Below, piece after piece: positions 8,615 to 19,062 of a stretch of 64,000 nucleotides of DNA (position 1 is its first letter; each line of letters opens with the position of its first letter). A program made the translations under genes and the position numbers. The notes beneath the pieces are model-generated. The model searched no databases, was not told the origin of the DNA, and saw only the letters and a program-made list of their open reading frames with translations. The DNA is from Leguminivora glycinivorella (taxonomy: Eukaryota > Arthropoda > Insecta > Lepidoptera > Tortricidae): contig NC_062979.1 in NCBI RefSeq assembly GCF_023078275.1, forward strand, positions 21,247,848 through 21,311,847, read 5' to 3'.

Positions 8615-11338
8615 AATGTACCGAAACCAGAGTTGCCCTAGATACCGCCAGGGCTCAGCTATAGCGCTGTCTTGGCTACTGCGCACCCAAGTCCTCGTCA
8701 AGACATGTCCGATGACGCAAACAGCGTTTGCCTATGTTACACCAAACCCGAGTTCCCCTAGGTACAGCTAGGTTTCAGCATCAGCTCTATCTTGGGTACA
8801 GCTCACCCAAATACTCATTAAGACAAGTCCGATGACGAAAACAGCGTTTGCCTGTGTTACACTAAACCCGAGTTCCCCTAGGTGCAAACAGAGTTCAGCA
8901 TCAGCTGGACGTTGGGTACTGCTCACTCGAGTACTCAAGACAAGTCCGATAACGAAAACAGCGTTTGCCTGTGTTGTGTTACACTAAACCCGAGTTCAAC
9001 TAGGTGCAGCCAGAGTTCAGCATCAGCTGGACTTAGGGTACTGCTCACTCGAGTACTCATCAAGACAAGTCCGATGACGAAAACAGCGTTTGCCTGTGTT
9101 ACACTAAACCCGAGTTCCTCTAGATGCAGCCAGGGTTCAGCATCAGCTGGACTTCGGGTACTGCTCACTTGAGTACTCATCAAGACAAGTCCGATAACGA
9201 AAACAGCGTTTGCCTGTGTTACACTAAACCCGAGTTCCCCTAGGTGCAGCCAGAGTTCAGCATCAGCTGGACTTTGGGTACTGCTTGCTCGAGTACTCAT
9301 CAAGACAAGTCCGATGACGAAAACAGCGTTTGCCTGGGTTACACTAAACCCGAGTTCCCCTAGCTGCAACCAGGGTTTAGCATCAGCTGGATTTCGGGTA
9401 CTGCTCACTCGAGTACTCATCAAGACAAGTCCGATGACGAAAACAGCGTTTGCCTGTGTAACACTAAACCCGAGTTCCCCTAGGTGCAGCCAGGGTTCAG
9501 CATCAACTGCACTTCGGGTACTGCTCACTTGAGGACTCATCAAGACAAGTCCGATGACGAAAACAGCGTTTGCCTGTGTTACACTAAACCCGAGTTCCCA
9601 TAGGTGCAGCCAGGGTTCTGCATCAGCTGGACTTTGGGTACTGCTCACTCGAGTACTCATCAAGACAAGTCCGATGACGAAAACAGCGTTTGCCTGTGTT
9701 ACACTAAACCCGAGTTCTCCTAGATGCAGCCAGGGTTCAGCATCAGCTGGACTTCGGGTACTGCTCACTCGAGTACTCATCAAGACAAGTCCGATGACGA
9801 AAACAGCGTTTGCCTGTGTTACACTAAACCCGAGTTCCCATAGGTGCAGCCAGAGTTCAGCATCAGCTGGACTTTGGGTACTGCTCGCTCGAGTACTCAT
9901 CAAGACAAGTCCGATGACGAAAACAGCGTTTGCCTGGGTTACACTAAACCCGAGTTCCCCTAGCTGCAGCCAGGGTTTAGCATCAGCTGGATTTCGGGTA
10001 CTGCTCACTCGAGTACTCATCAAGACAAGTCCGATGACGAAAACAGCGTTTGCCTGTGTAACACTAAACCCGAGTTCTCCTAGATGCAGCCAGGGTTCAG
10101 CATCAGCTGGATTTCGGGTACTGCTCACTCGAGTACTCATCAAGACAAGTCCGATGACGAAAACAGCGTTTGCCTGTGTTACACTAAACCCGAGTTCTCC
10201 TAGATGCAGCCTGGGTTCAGCATCAGCTGGACTTCGGGTACTGCTCACTCGAGTACTCATCAAGACAAGTCCGATGACGAAAACAGCGTTTGCCTGTGTT
10301 ACACTAAACCCGAGTTCCCATAGGTGCAGCCAGAGTTCAGCATCAGCTGGACTTTGGGTACTGCTCGCTCGAGTACTCATCAAGACAAGTCCGATGACGA
10401 AAACAGCGTTTGCCTGGGTTACACTAAACCCGAGTTCCCCTAGCTGCAGCCAGGGTTTAGCATCAGCTGGATTTCGGGTACTGCTCACTCGAGTACTCAT
10501 CAAGACAAGTCCGATGACGAAAACAGCGTTTGCCTGTGTAACACTAAACCCGAGTTCCCCTAGGTGCAGCCAGGCTTCAGCATCAACTGCACTTCGGGTA
10601 CTGCTCACTCGAGTACTCATCAAGACAAGTCCGATAACGAAAACAGCTTTTGCCTGTGTTACACTAAACCCGAGTTCCCATAGGTGCAGCCAGGGTTCTG
10701 CATCAGCTGGACTTTGGGTACTGCTCACTCGAGTACTCATCAAGACAAGTCCGATGACGAAAACAGCGTTTGCCTGTGTTACACTAAACCCGAGTTCTCC
10801 TAGATGCAGCCAGGGTTCAGCATCAGCTGGACTTCGGGTACTGCTTACTCGAGTACTCATCAAGACAAGTCCGATGACGAAAACAGCGTTTGCCTGTGTT
10901 ACACTAAACCCGAGTTCCCATAGGTGCAGCCAGAATTCAGCATCAGCTGGACTTTGGGTACTGCTCGCTCGAGTACTCATCAAGACAAGTCCGATGACGA
11001 AAACAGCGTTTGCCTGGGTTACACTAAACCCGAGTTCCCCTAGGTACAGCCAGGGTTCAGCATCAGCTGGACTTCGGGTACTGCTCACTCGAGTACTCAT
11101 CAAGACAAGTCCGATGACGAAAACAGCGTTTGCCTGTGTAACACTAAACCCGAGTTCCCCTAGGTGCAGCCAGGGTTCAGCATCAACTGCACTTCGGGTA
11201 CTGCTCACTCGAGTACTCATCAAGACAAGTCCGATGACGAAAACAGCGTTTGCCTGTGTTACACTAAACCCGAGTTCTCCTAGGTGCAGCCAGGGTTCAG
11301 CATCAGCTAGACTTCGGGTACTCATCAAGACAAGTCCG
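8615..11338 (+). repeat. 120-bp satellite, right array (about 22.7 copies) with 5-mer higher-order repeat
   Basis: Exact 120-bp period from 9061 on. Diagnostic bases sort the monomers into five types. A has GGGTTCTGCATC. B has TAGATGCAG. C has CAGAGTTCAG with CTGCTCGCTC. D has GCCTGGGTTAC with TAGCTGCA. E has GCCTGTGTAAC with CATCAACTGC. Read from 9061 the order is B C D E A, B C D E', B C D E A, B C D' E, then an end unit. This is a 600-bp higher-order repeat that lost one A unit at 10021-10140, where E' is an E/B chimera. The first units (8615-8880) are divergent and intermediate with the left array. Frames are open on both strands (609 codons plus, 797 minus), which points to a period artefact. 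Confidence 0.95.
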
Positions 11339-11880
11339 ATAAAAAAAACCGGCCAAGAGCGTGTCGGGCCACGGTCAGTGTAGGGTTCCGAAGTTTTTCA
11401 TATTTTTCTCAAAAACTACTGAACCTATCAAGTTCAAAACAATTTTCCTATAAAGTCGTTATAAAATTCTAGTTTTGTGATTTTTTCATATTTTTTAAAC
11501 TTATGGTTCAAAAGTTAGAGGGGGGGGGGACGCACTTTTTTTTCCTTTAGGAGCGATTATTTCCGAAAATATCAATATTATCAAAAAACAATCTTAGTAA
11601 ACCCTTATTCATTTTTAAATACCTATCCAACAATATATCACACGTTGTGGTTGGAATGAAAAAAAAATCAGCCCCCACTTTACATGGGGGGGTACCCTAA
11701 TAAAACATTTTTGCCATTTTTTATTTTTGAACTTTGTTGGCGTGATTGATTTGATATACATATTGGGACCAAATTTCAGCTTTCTAGTGCTAACGGTTAC
11801 TGAGATTATCCGCGGACGGACGGACGGACAGACAGACATGGCGAAACTATAAGGGTTCCTAGTTGACTACGGAACCCTAA
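11339..11880 (+). mobile_element. 540-bp dispersed repeat B, copy 1, inserted in the satellite
   Basis: Begins AAAACCGGCCAAGAGCGTG and ends CTACGGAACCCTAAAAA; inside is GTAGGGTTCCG near the left end. Copy 2 lies at 38272-38844 and is very similar along its whole length. Both contain CGGACGGACGGAC runs, 3 to about 13 units long. Satellite sequence resumes at 11884-11910 (GCAGCGTTTGCCTGTG), so the element landed within a monomer. No coding frame. The family looks widespread in Lepidoptera, but I cannot name it. Confidence 0.85.
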
Positions 11881-11883
11881 AAA

Positions 11884-11910
11884 GCAGCGTTTGCCTGTGT
11901 TACACCCGAG
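11884..11910 (+). repeat. Satellite remnant beyond the inserted repeat
   Basis: GCAGCGTTTGCCTGTGTTAC followed by a shortened CCGAG. This is the continuation of the right array after the repeat B insertion. Confidence 0.85.
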
Positions 11911-13580
11911 CAAAGCAGGAGCCTATCATAACTAATAATAATAATAAAAATGTTTATTTATCAGCTCACAAAGGATTCCGAAACTATATGTATTTGGTAT
12001 TGAAAATTGAACCTTATTTTATCTACAGCCGTTTCCATTAAACAGAAACGCGCAAATATCACACACAGTGCCGCCATAGGTAACGATCGTATGTTATTTC
12101 GTTCGGAGTAATGTGTGCTTTATGAGCGAGGTACAGGATTTAAACTCGCACGATATGATCTATAAGGGAAAGCAAATAAAACCCAATATAAGGCTCACCC
12201 TTATGGCGTTAGGCTGAGCCGATGATAAGGGTTTTGAAAGGGTATTGGGCTATTTTAGGTAAGTGCTTTCGTTAGGGCTTTAAAAGCAAAATGAAAGGGT
12301 ATCGCGTCAAAAGGGTAGGGTAAGTTAAGCCTAACGAAATACCCATACAAAACCCCGTATAAGGGATAGCGGGCCGGTCCCTGGGCCTTATGCATCTTCC
12401 AAAAGGCTTGAGACTTTCATAAGTCGAATGATTCTGAACCCGAATCTGCAAAATTATTTTTTATTCTTAGTCGGTGGCAAACAAGCATACAGTCCGCCTG
12501 ATGGAAAGTGGTCACCGTAACTAACCTAAAGATGCATGCATCTCAAGGGGTGTCAAATGCGCTTTGCCGGCCCATTAGAAACATGTACTCGTATACTCCC
12601 TTGCTGTGTTAAGCACAAAAATCATAATCTCAAAAATCCGAAATTTTGAGATGTGGCCGTTTAGCAGGCAGGGGACTTGTGTATAGTTATACAGTATGGA
12701 CACAAAAGCAGGTAACGTTACACGGAGGACACTGGTGCAATATCTCGCTTCAAAAAGGCTCATCCTTGTACGGAGGGCTACTTGGCTGCGGCACTCAATG
12801 TTCATTTTGACTCTTAAATTTTTTTTTTATATTGATGTGATGATAGTAAAAACAATCGTTTAGTATGACGTATGAGGGATAAGTAATTGATATTATAAGG
12901 AGGTTAAAACTTTAAACTATCTAGAACAGATACATACATATACATAATTATTATCTTTTATCTTTATGTGGTTCAAATACTTGGTAACCGTATATTTGTA
13001 TAAACAGTATGCTATTTTATTTAAAAGTTGAATAATTGACAAATAATTTTATTAATTAATGAGACTAGGTATAGAAAATAGACATTTCGATATTTTTTCA
13101 AAATATGGCGTCAAAAGATGAGTGCATATAAAAAACTAAATGATATTGATATATTATATTTTTTTAACAGAATGAATACCTACATTACCGCCCAGAGATT
13201 TCACCCAAGTGACAGAGAAAATACATATTTACTAAAAGGTGCTTTTGGGTGACAATGCCGCGAATCTATCTTGAACTTAGACGTCAACTAAATACTTATC
13301 AAATTAAAGAGGAGCGTTACCCGTATTTGCCCATTTCGATCCAAACTACATAGTCAATAGCCATACCCAGGTAATATACAACACGGTGTTTTCAGTCATA
13401 GGAAAATAGTAAATCCAATGCTCTTTGGATATGTTTAGGAAAGTCAACGATAGAGGGCGTAAAAACAATTATATGCCGTAGTGTAAGTTGTTCGCTAGAT
13501 ACTGTCACTGTTACACCCGCAAACTGGCTAACGACTTGTTGTCGTAAAATGTATAAGTACTCTGATCAGTTTTATTGATG
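11911..13580. other. Intergenic DNA with repeat fragments
   Basis: 12170-12390 is rich in AAGGGT / ACCCTT steps (see 5750-5890). 12475-12600 is a LINE/SINE tail (CAGTCCGCCTGATGGAAAG, GCTTTGCCGGCCC). 12650-12800 is a repeat with GATGTGGCCGTTTAGC, also at 59650. The remainder, 12800-13580, is AT-rich with nothing recognised. Confidence 0.45.
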
Positions 13581-13662
13581 TATTATCAGCAGCAAAAGTG
13601 CATGGAGAAATTATGAATGAATTCATTGATAAATTCGCCATCCACTTTTGCGGCTGATAGTA
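13581..13662 (+). mobile_element. 80-bp hairpin MITE (TATCAGCNGCAAAAGTG), copy 1
   Basis: Ends TATCAGCAGCAAAAGTG / CACTTTTGCGGCTGATA with a GAATTCATTGATAAATTC core. Three further copies lie at 17014-17097, 34839-34924 (inverted) and 61504-61588. The size, terminal repeats and absence of coding identify a MITE; TA next to the ends fits a Tc1/mariner-type origin. Confidence 0.75.
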
Positions 13663-14669
13663 CAAGTTTTCACTAGATGTCGCTATACCACCTGCAAACT
13701 AGCGAACGACATTCTACGGTAAATTATATGTAAATTCTAAATTGTCTCTGGTTGGTGAATCATTAGATCAAATCTACTTAATAATCCCGCCATAAATAAG
13801 GAACCTTTAGGCGTGGAAAGTAACATGAAAAGTTATCGTAACTTAATAATAGATGGCGCTGCATTCGAAAACTTTGACTGATAATACCATACACTCTATG
13901 ATACGAGTATACAATACCAATGCCAGGATATCCCTTTCCCTTCTCGTCGCAGCTGCGTGGCCCACCGTACTCGGCGGTTCATATTTAATGACGTCATTAA
14001 GAGCAAGACACAGGAGTCCCGCGTGGCCCGCGGGCGGACGCCTTCTTTGTCACTCCTGACCCGCTACCATGGGTTGTTGACGAGTTGGAATAACTCACTC
14101 AATATCAAAAACAGAAAATGTTCGAATCCTTTTAGATGACGTAATGTTATTAACGTATTTTTTTTTATTATGGCAACAAACACTCATTACATCAAAAGAT
14201 ACAATCGATGGAATACATAAAAGACAAACAGTGCCGAAACTTTAACATTACCTATTTAGGTATTGTTCAATAATTATGAAAGTTGATACTGAGTGGTAAA
14301 AATAGATTTTTCGTGCAACCTAACCGGCAGCGCGACATTTTAACCGATAATCTTGTACCTACATATAATATTAAAAAAAAAAATTATAAACGCTGTCAGT
14401 ACGAAATCCAATGATGGCCAGATTATCATTAGTTATAATTAGATTAAATAATTCTGAAATTATTAATTTTTCAGGGTTTTTATTAAGGTCATTGATAGAT
14501 AGGTTACTTTAGGTTAGATTTGTTTTATGACAATCCTGAAAAGTTACGCGTTTCTGAGAAAAAAACAAATTATGACTAAAGAAAATGTGTACAAATGATA
14601 CATTAGACATCAGACTTTATGGGAACCGATAGAGACCCGTTTCTAGTTCTGGTAAGTAATCAAAGTTGG
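13663..14669. other. AT-rich intergenic DNA
   Basis: No gene or second copy found. The motif AGATGGCGCT at 13851-13860 belongs to a recurring set noted among the findings. Confidence 0.45.
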
Positions 14670-15000
14670 CTCGGTTAAGAATTTCACCAATAACAGGCAG
14701 GCAAGTATGGTCGCGCGATAAATGATAAAACATCTGGCCGTCCCTATAGGACTTACAAATAGTGCGATAAGGACAGCCTGATGTTTTATCATTTATCGCG
14801 CGACCATACTTGCCTGCCAGGTGTCGTAGAAGTCGACTGACTGTGGTATGGTTCCATTGTGATGTGGGCGATGGGCTAGCAACTCGTCACTGTATCACAA
14901 TATCGTTTTCTTTCAGCCTATTAAGAGCCAAGTGGTACTGAAACTTACAGTTTCATGTGCTCGTCCTATCCCGTTTTGAATAGAGACTTATTTATGTTAT
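14670..15000 (+). repeat. LINE/SINE tail repeat C, copy split by a MITE
   Basis: AAGAATTTCACCA at the left and GGTGTCGTAGAAGTCGACTG at the right of the MITE at 14696-14818 are contiguous in the uninterrupted copy at 16793-17010. Other copies are at 48966-49105, 2470-2545 (partial) and 32355-32465 (minus). The unit ends in a GTGCTC-TCC-ACCCC type tail. Non-coding. Confidence 0.65.
14696..14818. mobile_element. Hairpin MITE (GGCAGGCAAGTATGGTCGCG), copy 1
   Basis: The arms start GGCAGGCAAGTATGGTCGCG and run about 50 bp through AAATGATAAAACATC before a short loop. The second copy at 39142-39259 shares the arms and the GTGCGATAGGGACGG core. It sits inside repeat C. Confidence 0.85.
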
Positions 15001-15017
15001 TTATATATGACTTAGGT

Positions 15018-15303
15018 GAGCAGTTCACAAAAAGTTTGTACATAGCCACGTCAGCAAATTTTAATTAATCCTATTTTGTTACCAACATTTAGTAATATAA
15101 GTAGACTTTCGTAAGATATACCTCTATACAGGATAATTGTTATAATTAAGAAAATATAGATACTAGAGAACCTTAATGACGATATAAACACAAAAAAATC
15201 AATCCATCAAATAAAATAAATCTTGGTAACAAAATAGGAATAAAAACAAATGATTTAACTTTTTCCTTAATTTTTGTACAAACTTTTTGAGAACAACTGC
15301 TGA
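15018..15303 (+). mobile_element. TIR element AGCAGTTCNNNAAAAGTTTGTAC, copy 1
   Basis: Ends AGCAGTTCACAAAAAGTTTG and TACAAACTTTTTGAGAACAA-CTGCT; about 286 bp, AT-rich, non-coding. An inverted second copy at 28580-28849 shares the order of internal blocks (CTAGAGAACCTTAATGAC, TTGGTAACAAAATAGGA). Confidence 0.7.
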
Positions 15304-15589
15304 GGTACGTAGTAAGTAACCACGTGGACGCGCTATTCCATTTCTCCATACAATGTCATTATCGAGCAACGTGATCTAAAACGTCAACCAGTAGAGGTTC
15401 TAGTTAACATTCTGCTCACGGTATTGTGATGAATAAGGAGGCCCTCAAACATTCGGGTTATGGGAATATGCAGGCTTTAGAAAGGAACTTAGAAATGAGT
15501 CATGAACTCGTGACGAAATAGAAGCGATGTTTTTGTATGTCTTTTTTGTCCCAACACAGCATTTCAGTTAAAATGGTTATTGAAAATAC

Positions 15590-16114
15590 TAGGGATGTAC
15601 CGACTAGTCGCCGACTAGTCGGGAAAGCCGACTATTCGGCCACTTTTGTAGTCGGCGATTAGTCGGCCACTAGTCGGCAAAAAGGCCGATTAGTCGGCAC
15701 TTCATAAGTGATAGAAAAACAGTACAAAAATAAATCAACAGCTGATGTGGTTGTATTATGTACCTATTTTGTTATGCCTTTCTTAGTCAAAACAACAAAT
15801 ATCAGATATCAGAAAAAAAATGTCCTACTTAGGACTATCAATTTCATGGGCAGGATTACTAATCCACTACCTACTATGCCAAACCGGTTGTTGAAAATGG
15901 AAAATCTATCTAAATATTCTCATAGACATTTGAACCTGTAAAAAAATCATGAAAAGCGCAAACAAAGGACCAAAAACGACATTCAAAATGTGAACTTAGT
16001 TGAAAAAACTGTTTTGGGCGACTAGCCGACTAGTCGGCCGACTCATCGGCCACCCCAGCGCCGATTAGTCGGTAGTCGGCCTAGTCGGCCAAATCAATAG
16101 TCGGTACATCCCTA
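15590..16114. mobile_element. Non-autonomous hAT-type element, 8-bp TSD
   Basis: A perfect 17-bp terminal inverted repeat TAGGGATGTACCGACTA is flanked by the 8-bp direct repeat GAAAATAC (15582-15589 and 16115-16122). 8-bp TSDs with ~17-bp TIRs are typical of the hAT superfamily. Both subterminal regions carry dense CGACTAGTCGGC copies, as expected of transposase-binding repeats. The 525-bp interior has only a 77-codon frame of no recognisable kind, so movement would need a transposase from elsewhere. Confidence 0.85.
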
Positions 16115-16148
16115 GAAAATACCCATAACTCCAGAACATAGGTTTTTA

Positions 16149-16215
16149 TTGTCCTTATGTCATTAAGACGTGGTCTATGTCGCGGTGAGATACTGTCGCG
16201 CTAATCATGTTCTAT
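16149..16215. mobile_element. Degraded relative of the CCTAGCACATG MITE
   Basis: GTCCTTATGTCATTAAGACG and GCGGTGAGATACTGTCGCG match parts of the elements at 27411-27553 and 40297-40486. The ends are lost. Confidence 0.5.
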
Positions 16216-16792
16216 TTCCGCTGGGGACTTCCGGTTGGGACGCCATCTTAGCGGTTTCGTGTCGTGAATAATTTATTTTTCTTTTACTCATGAATGTTGT
16301 TTAAAGTGTAATATTGATAGCTTATTATGCAGTAAACTAATGGTGTAGTGAGAAGCTGATGAAGAATTGTTCTCGAAACGCGTTTAGCCTCTTTTTTGTC
16401 GTAAACGGCCGGTAGTCCACGTGCTCTTGTAAAATCTAGCTATCAATTTACAAGTGCTAAGTCACCGTACAATGTCGTACTTACTGTACAAAAATTACTA
16501 ATATTAGCTCATATCACCTTGACACTGGCGAAATAGTCCCAATGGACTGAAGCCATTTAATTTTAAAAACTGAACTGAACTGAACTGTTCTATTTCCGCA
16601 AAGATTTTATCACGTTTGAATAATAATGTCGTTTTCAGAATTTAGAATTTATCAATGGTTCTTTTTAATAAATAATCGGGCACATTTTTAAGCCAACTTC
16701 CAAAGATAAAGAAGTCCCATGTAAACGAAATACTATTATTTCGTTCTATCTGTATATAGCGTCGTATCTATATATTGTTCAGTTATTCATGT
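16216..16792. other. Intergenic DNA
   Basis: 16505-16580 ends in a (GAACT)n-like run (AACTGAACTGAACTG), possibly a LINE 3' tail. Otherwise nothing recognised. Confidence 0.4.
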
Positions 16793-17010
16793 GGTGACGG
16801 GTGAAGAATTTTACCACCCCCTTTCTTCCCGTGGGTGTCGTAGAAGTCGACTGTGGGATAGGGGTTGAATTGTGGCGTAGGCGAGAGGCTGGCAACCTGT
16901 CACTGCAATGTCACAATTTCGTTTTCTTCAACCCTTATTTGCCAAGAGTGGCACTGAAACTTAGGTAGTTTCTTGTGCTCTGCCTACCCCACCCCACGCA
17001 GGCGTGATTG
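16793..17010 (+). repeat. LINE/SINE tail repeat C, uninterrupted copy
   Basis: Contains GGGTGTCGTAGAAGTCGACT, GCAACCTGTCACTGCAATG and TTGCCAAGAGTGGCACTGAA in the order seen in the other copies. Probably the 3' end of a LINE or SINE. Confidence 0.65.
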
Positions 17011-17013
17011 TAT

Positions 17014-17097
17014 GTACTAGCAGCTGCAGAAGTACATGGAGAAATTATGAATGAATTCATTGATAAATTCGCCATCCACTTTTGCAGCTGATAGTAC
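17014..17097 (+). mobile_element. 80-bp hairpin MITE, copy 2
   Basis: GTACTAGCAGCTGCAGAAGT / ACTTTTGCAGCTGATAGTAC ends. Directly abuts the end of repeat C. Confidence 0.75.
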
Positions 17098-17122
17098 TTA
17101 CATAGATTGAAATTGTTGCTTT

Positions 17123-17637
17123 AATAGGCTACTTGACCCTTTTTCAAAGTATGTCTTATATTATTAATTACTGTCTAATTAAACCAAAAAAAATAGTACC
17201 ATATTTTATTACGACTTAAAAACCCGCAAAAAAATTATTTAAAGTTTACTTTTACGTGATCAGGCAAAAACAACATCAGCCATATTAATCTATAGAATAT
17301 CTATGACATGACGTCAGTATATTTAGAAAAAAATATTTCACATTGTCACACCCGTCAACCACTATGAATTTTAATACAATAGAGGTTGCTTCTATGGAGA
17401 TCAGATTACTACCTCTAATTTCCATAGTTGATCTGAATTATGTGACGTCACTCCATTGGCCAACACCGTTTTCGGAGTCCATAATTAAAAAAAAACATAC
17501 ACACATATTTAATTAAAAATACGCAGTCATCACGCATTTTTAATGCCCGCAAGCTATAAATATTGATTTCTTAAGTCAAATACTACAGAAAACAATAACT
17601 TGATGTGCTAAATTCGATACGAGTCTAGTAGCCTATT
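17123..17637. mobile_element. TIR element AATAGGCTACT, copy 1
   Basis: Perfect ends AATAGGCTACT / AGTAGCCTATT, 515 bp, non-coding. Copy 2 (39600-40249) shares the flanking blocks TGTCTTATATTATTA and GATTTCTTAAGTCAAATA-type sequence. Copy 1 serves as an empty-site control for the MITE nested in copy 2. Confidence 0.75.
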
Positions 17638-18641
17638 GCCGAATTTTCTCACGTCACGATGTCATACCGATCCTTGCATTAATTTCCCATGCAGCCCCGC
17701 CTATCCGTAAGTTGCACGTTTATTTACGAAGCTTCGGTAACATCGTAATAGCACTTAGCGTGGGTGGGTTTTTATCTAGCTTAGCTATTTATAGGCTAGG
17801 CTATCAGTGGCTTCCGTTTGCCCGTGTATGAAGTTACTGTGTTGACGTAAAAATGGGATCATAATTGATCACTTGATCAGCTACCTCAGCAACCTGTGAT
17901 TAATTATTATCTAAGGAAGATAATGTTGTAAAACTTATTATAGATGAAGATACTCTACACAATTTTTAGTATGTTTTTTAATTCGATAATTTTTGTTTAA
18001 AATAGATCACATGTCTTAGGGCCACTTGCATCACAGACTTACAGATGTAGTGCGTTCATGATCTTTTATTTAATTATTTCCCTCTAATGTTCTTGCTCTA
18101 CACTTTCTAAGAGTGTTACTAGACTTGCTAGTTCATCACGAGCAAGAAAAATGGCCTGTGATTAAATATGGCATCGCTCATACCACCTCATCATTTAAAT
18201 CAAATCGGTAATCATTTCTGTAATGGGATTCTCACACGTAATTTGACTCCTCGTAATGATCGTGAGCAATTGATTTTTAAATGGCATTAGACTTTAGAAT
18301 AGTTTATAATGAAGAAATAATAGCGAAACTGGTATATTTACGCATAGGCTACTTTCCTTCTTTCCTCTTAGTCAAATCAGCTTCTTTTTAAGAACTGTCG
18401 AAACGAATTTGAACGAATATGAATTTGTGTTGAGTGACGTCACGGTCAACTCATTTACTTTATAAATTTCTATCCGACTTATTAAATAAAAAATGGTTTT
18501 AAAAATAACTACTGTCCATGTCCATGTATTATTATAAATATAGTCTGATGCTTTTTTTCGTGCATGGCGTAGGTAAAATATGTTAATTTAAGCACAGGCT
18601 GGTTCCCTATTGGTTATAAGTGTCAGTTTTTTTTTTTCATC
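17638..18641. other. AT-rich intergenic DNA
   Basis: No gene, repeat partner or obvious inverted repeat seen. Confidence 0.45.
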
Positions 18642-18823
18642 TTTTCAGTACAGATGGTGCTTGTCAGGTCGAAAGGCCACTGTACTGAGAAACGTCGTAC
18701 GATATACGTGCGAAAAGGAAATTCGTAACTCGTGTCGATTTTAAACACTCCCTTTGGTCGTGTTTTAATTTATCGCCACTCGTTTCGAGCTTCCTTTTTT
18801 CCCTACGTGTATCGTAATGTACT
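18642..18823 (-). repeat. Composite dispersed repeat A, copy 3 (inverted)
   Basis: Reverse orientation of 2626-2818. It retains CGTACGATATACGTGCG, the GTTTTAAAT-type core and the CAGTACAGATG end; the small hairpin has lost most of its middle. Confidence 0.65.
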
Positions 18824-18829
18824 ATTTTG

Positions 18830-19062
18830 TTTGCGTTTCACCAGAAACTTCCAACTTCGCATATATCTAAACTGTGGAATGAACTGTCGCTACCGGTATT
18901 TCCGGACTGATATATCATATATGACCTTCAAACTTTCAAGAAAAGGCCGTACTCCTATTCTTAAAGGCCGGCAACGCACCTCTAGTCCTTCTAGTGCTTC
19001 AGGTGTCCATGGGCGGCGGTGTTCACTTACCAGACCTGTGTGATCGTTTGCCTCCTATCTTA
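18830..19062 (+). pseudogene. LINE ORF2 C-terminal remnant with 3' tail
   Basis: One frame reads SKLWNELSLPVFPD then a stop. A second frame further on reads RKGRTPILKGRQRTSSPSS..., followed by GVHGRRCSLTRP and the non-coding GTTTGCCTCCTATCTTATAA tail. This is the usual end of a lepidopteran LINE protein, broken by at least one frameshift. A related tail lies at 20940-21075. Confidence 0.65.

Noticed and set aside
8935..11328. 797-codon minus-strand frame and the 609-codon plus-strand frame
   Set aside because: Both lie in the 120-bp satellite. A period divisible by three keeps frames open on both strands, monomer differences mix silent and replacement changes, and no promoter, splice or polyadenylation context is visible.
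6541..11338. CRISPR-like array (regular 120-bp repeats)
   Set aside because: There are no unique spacers: the whole 120 bp is repeated, and the genome is eukaryotic by its SINEs and LINEs.
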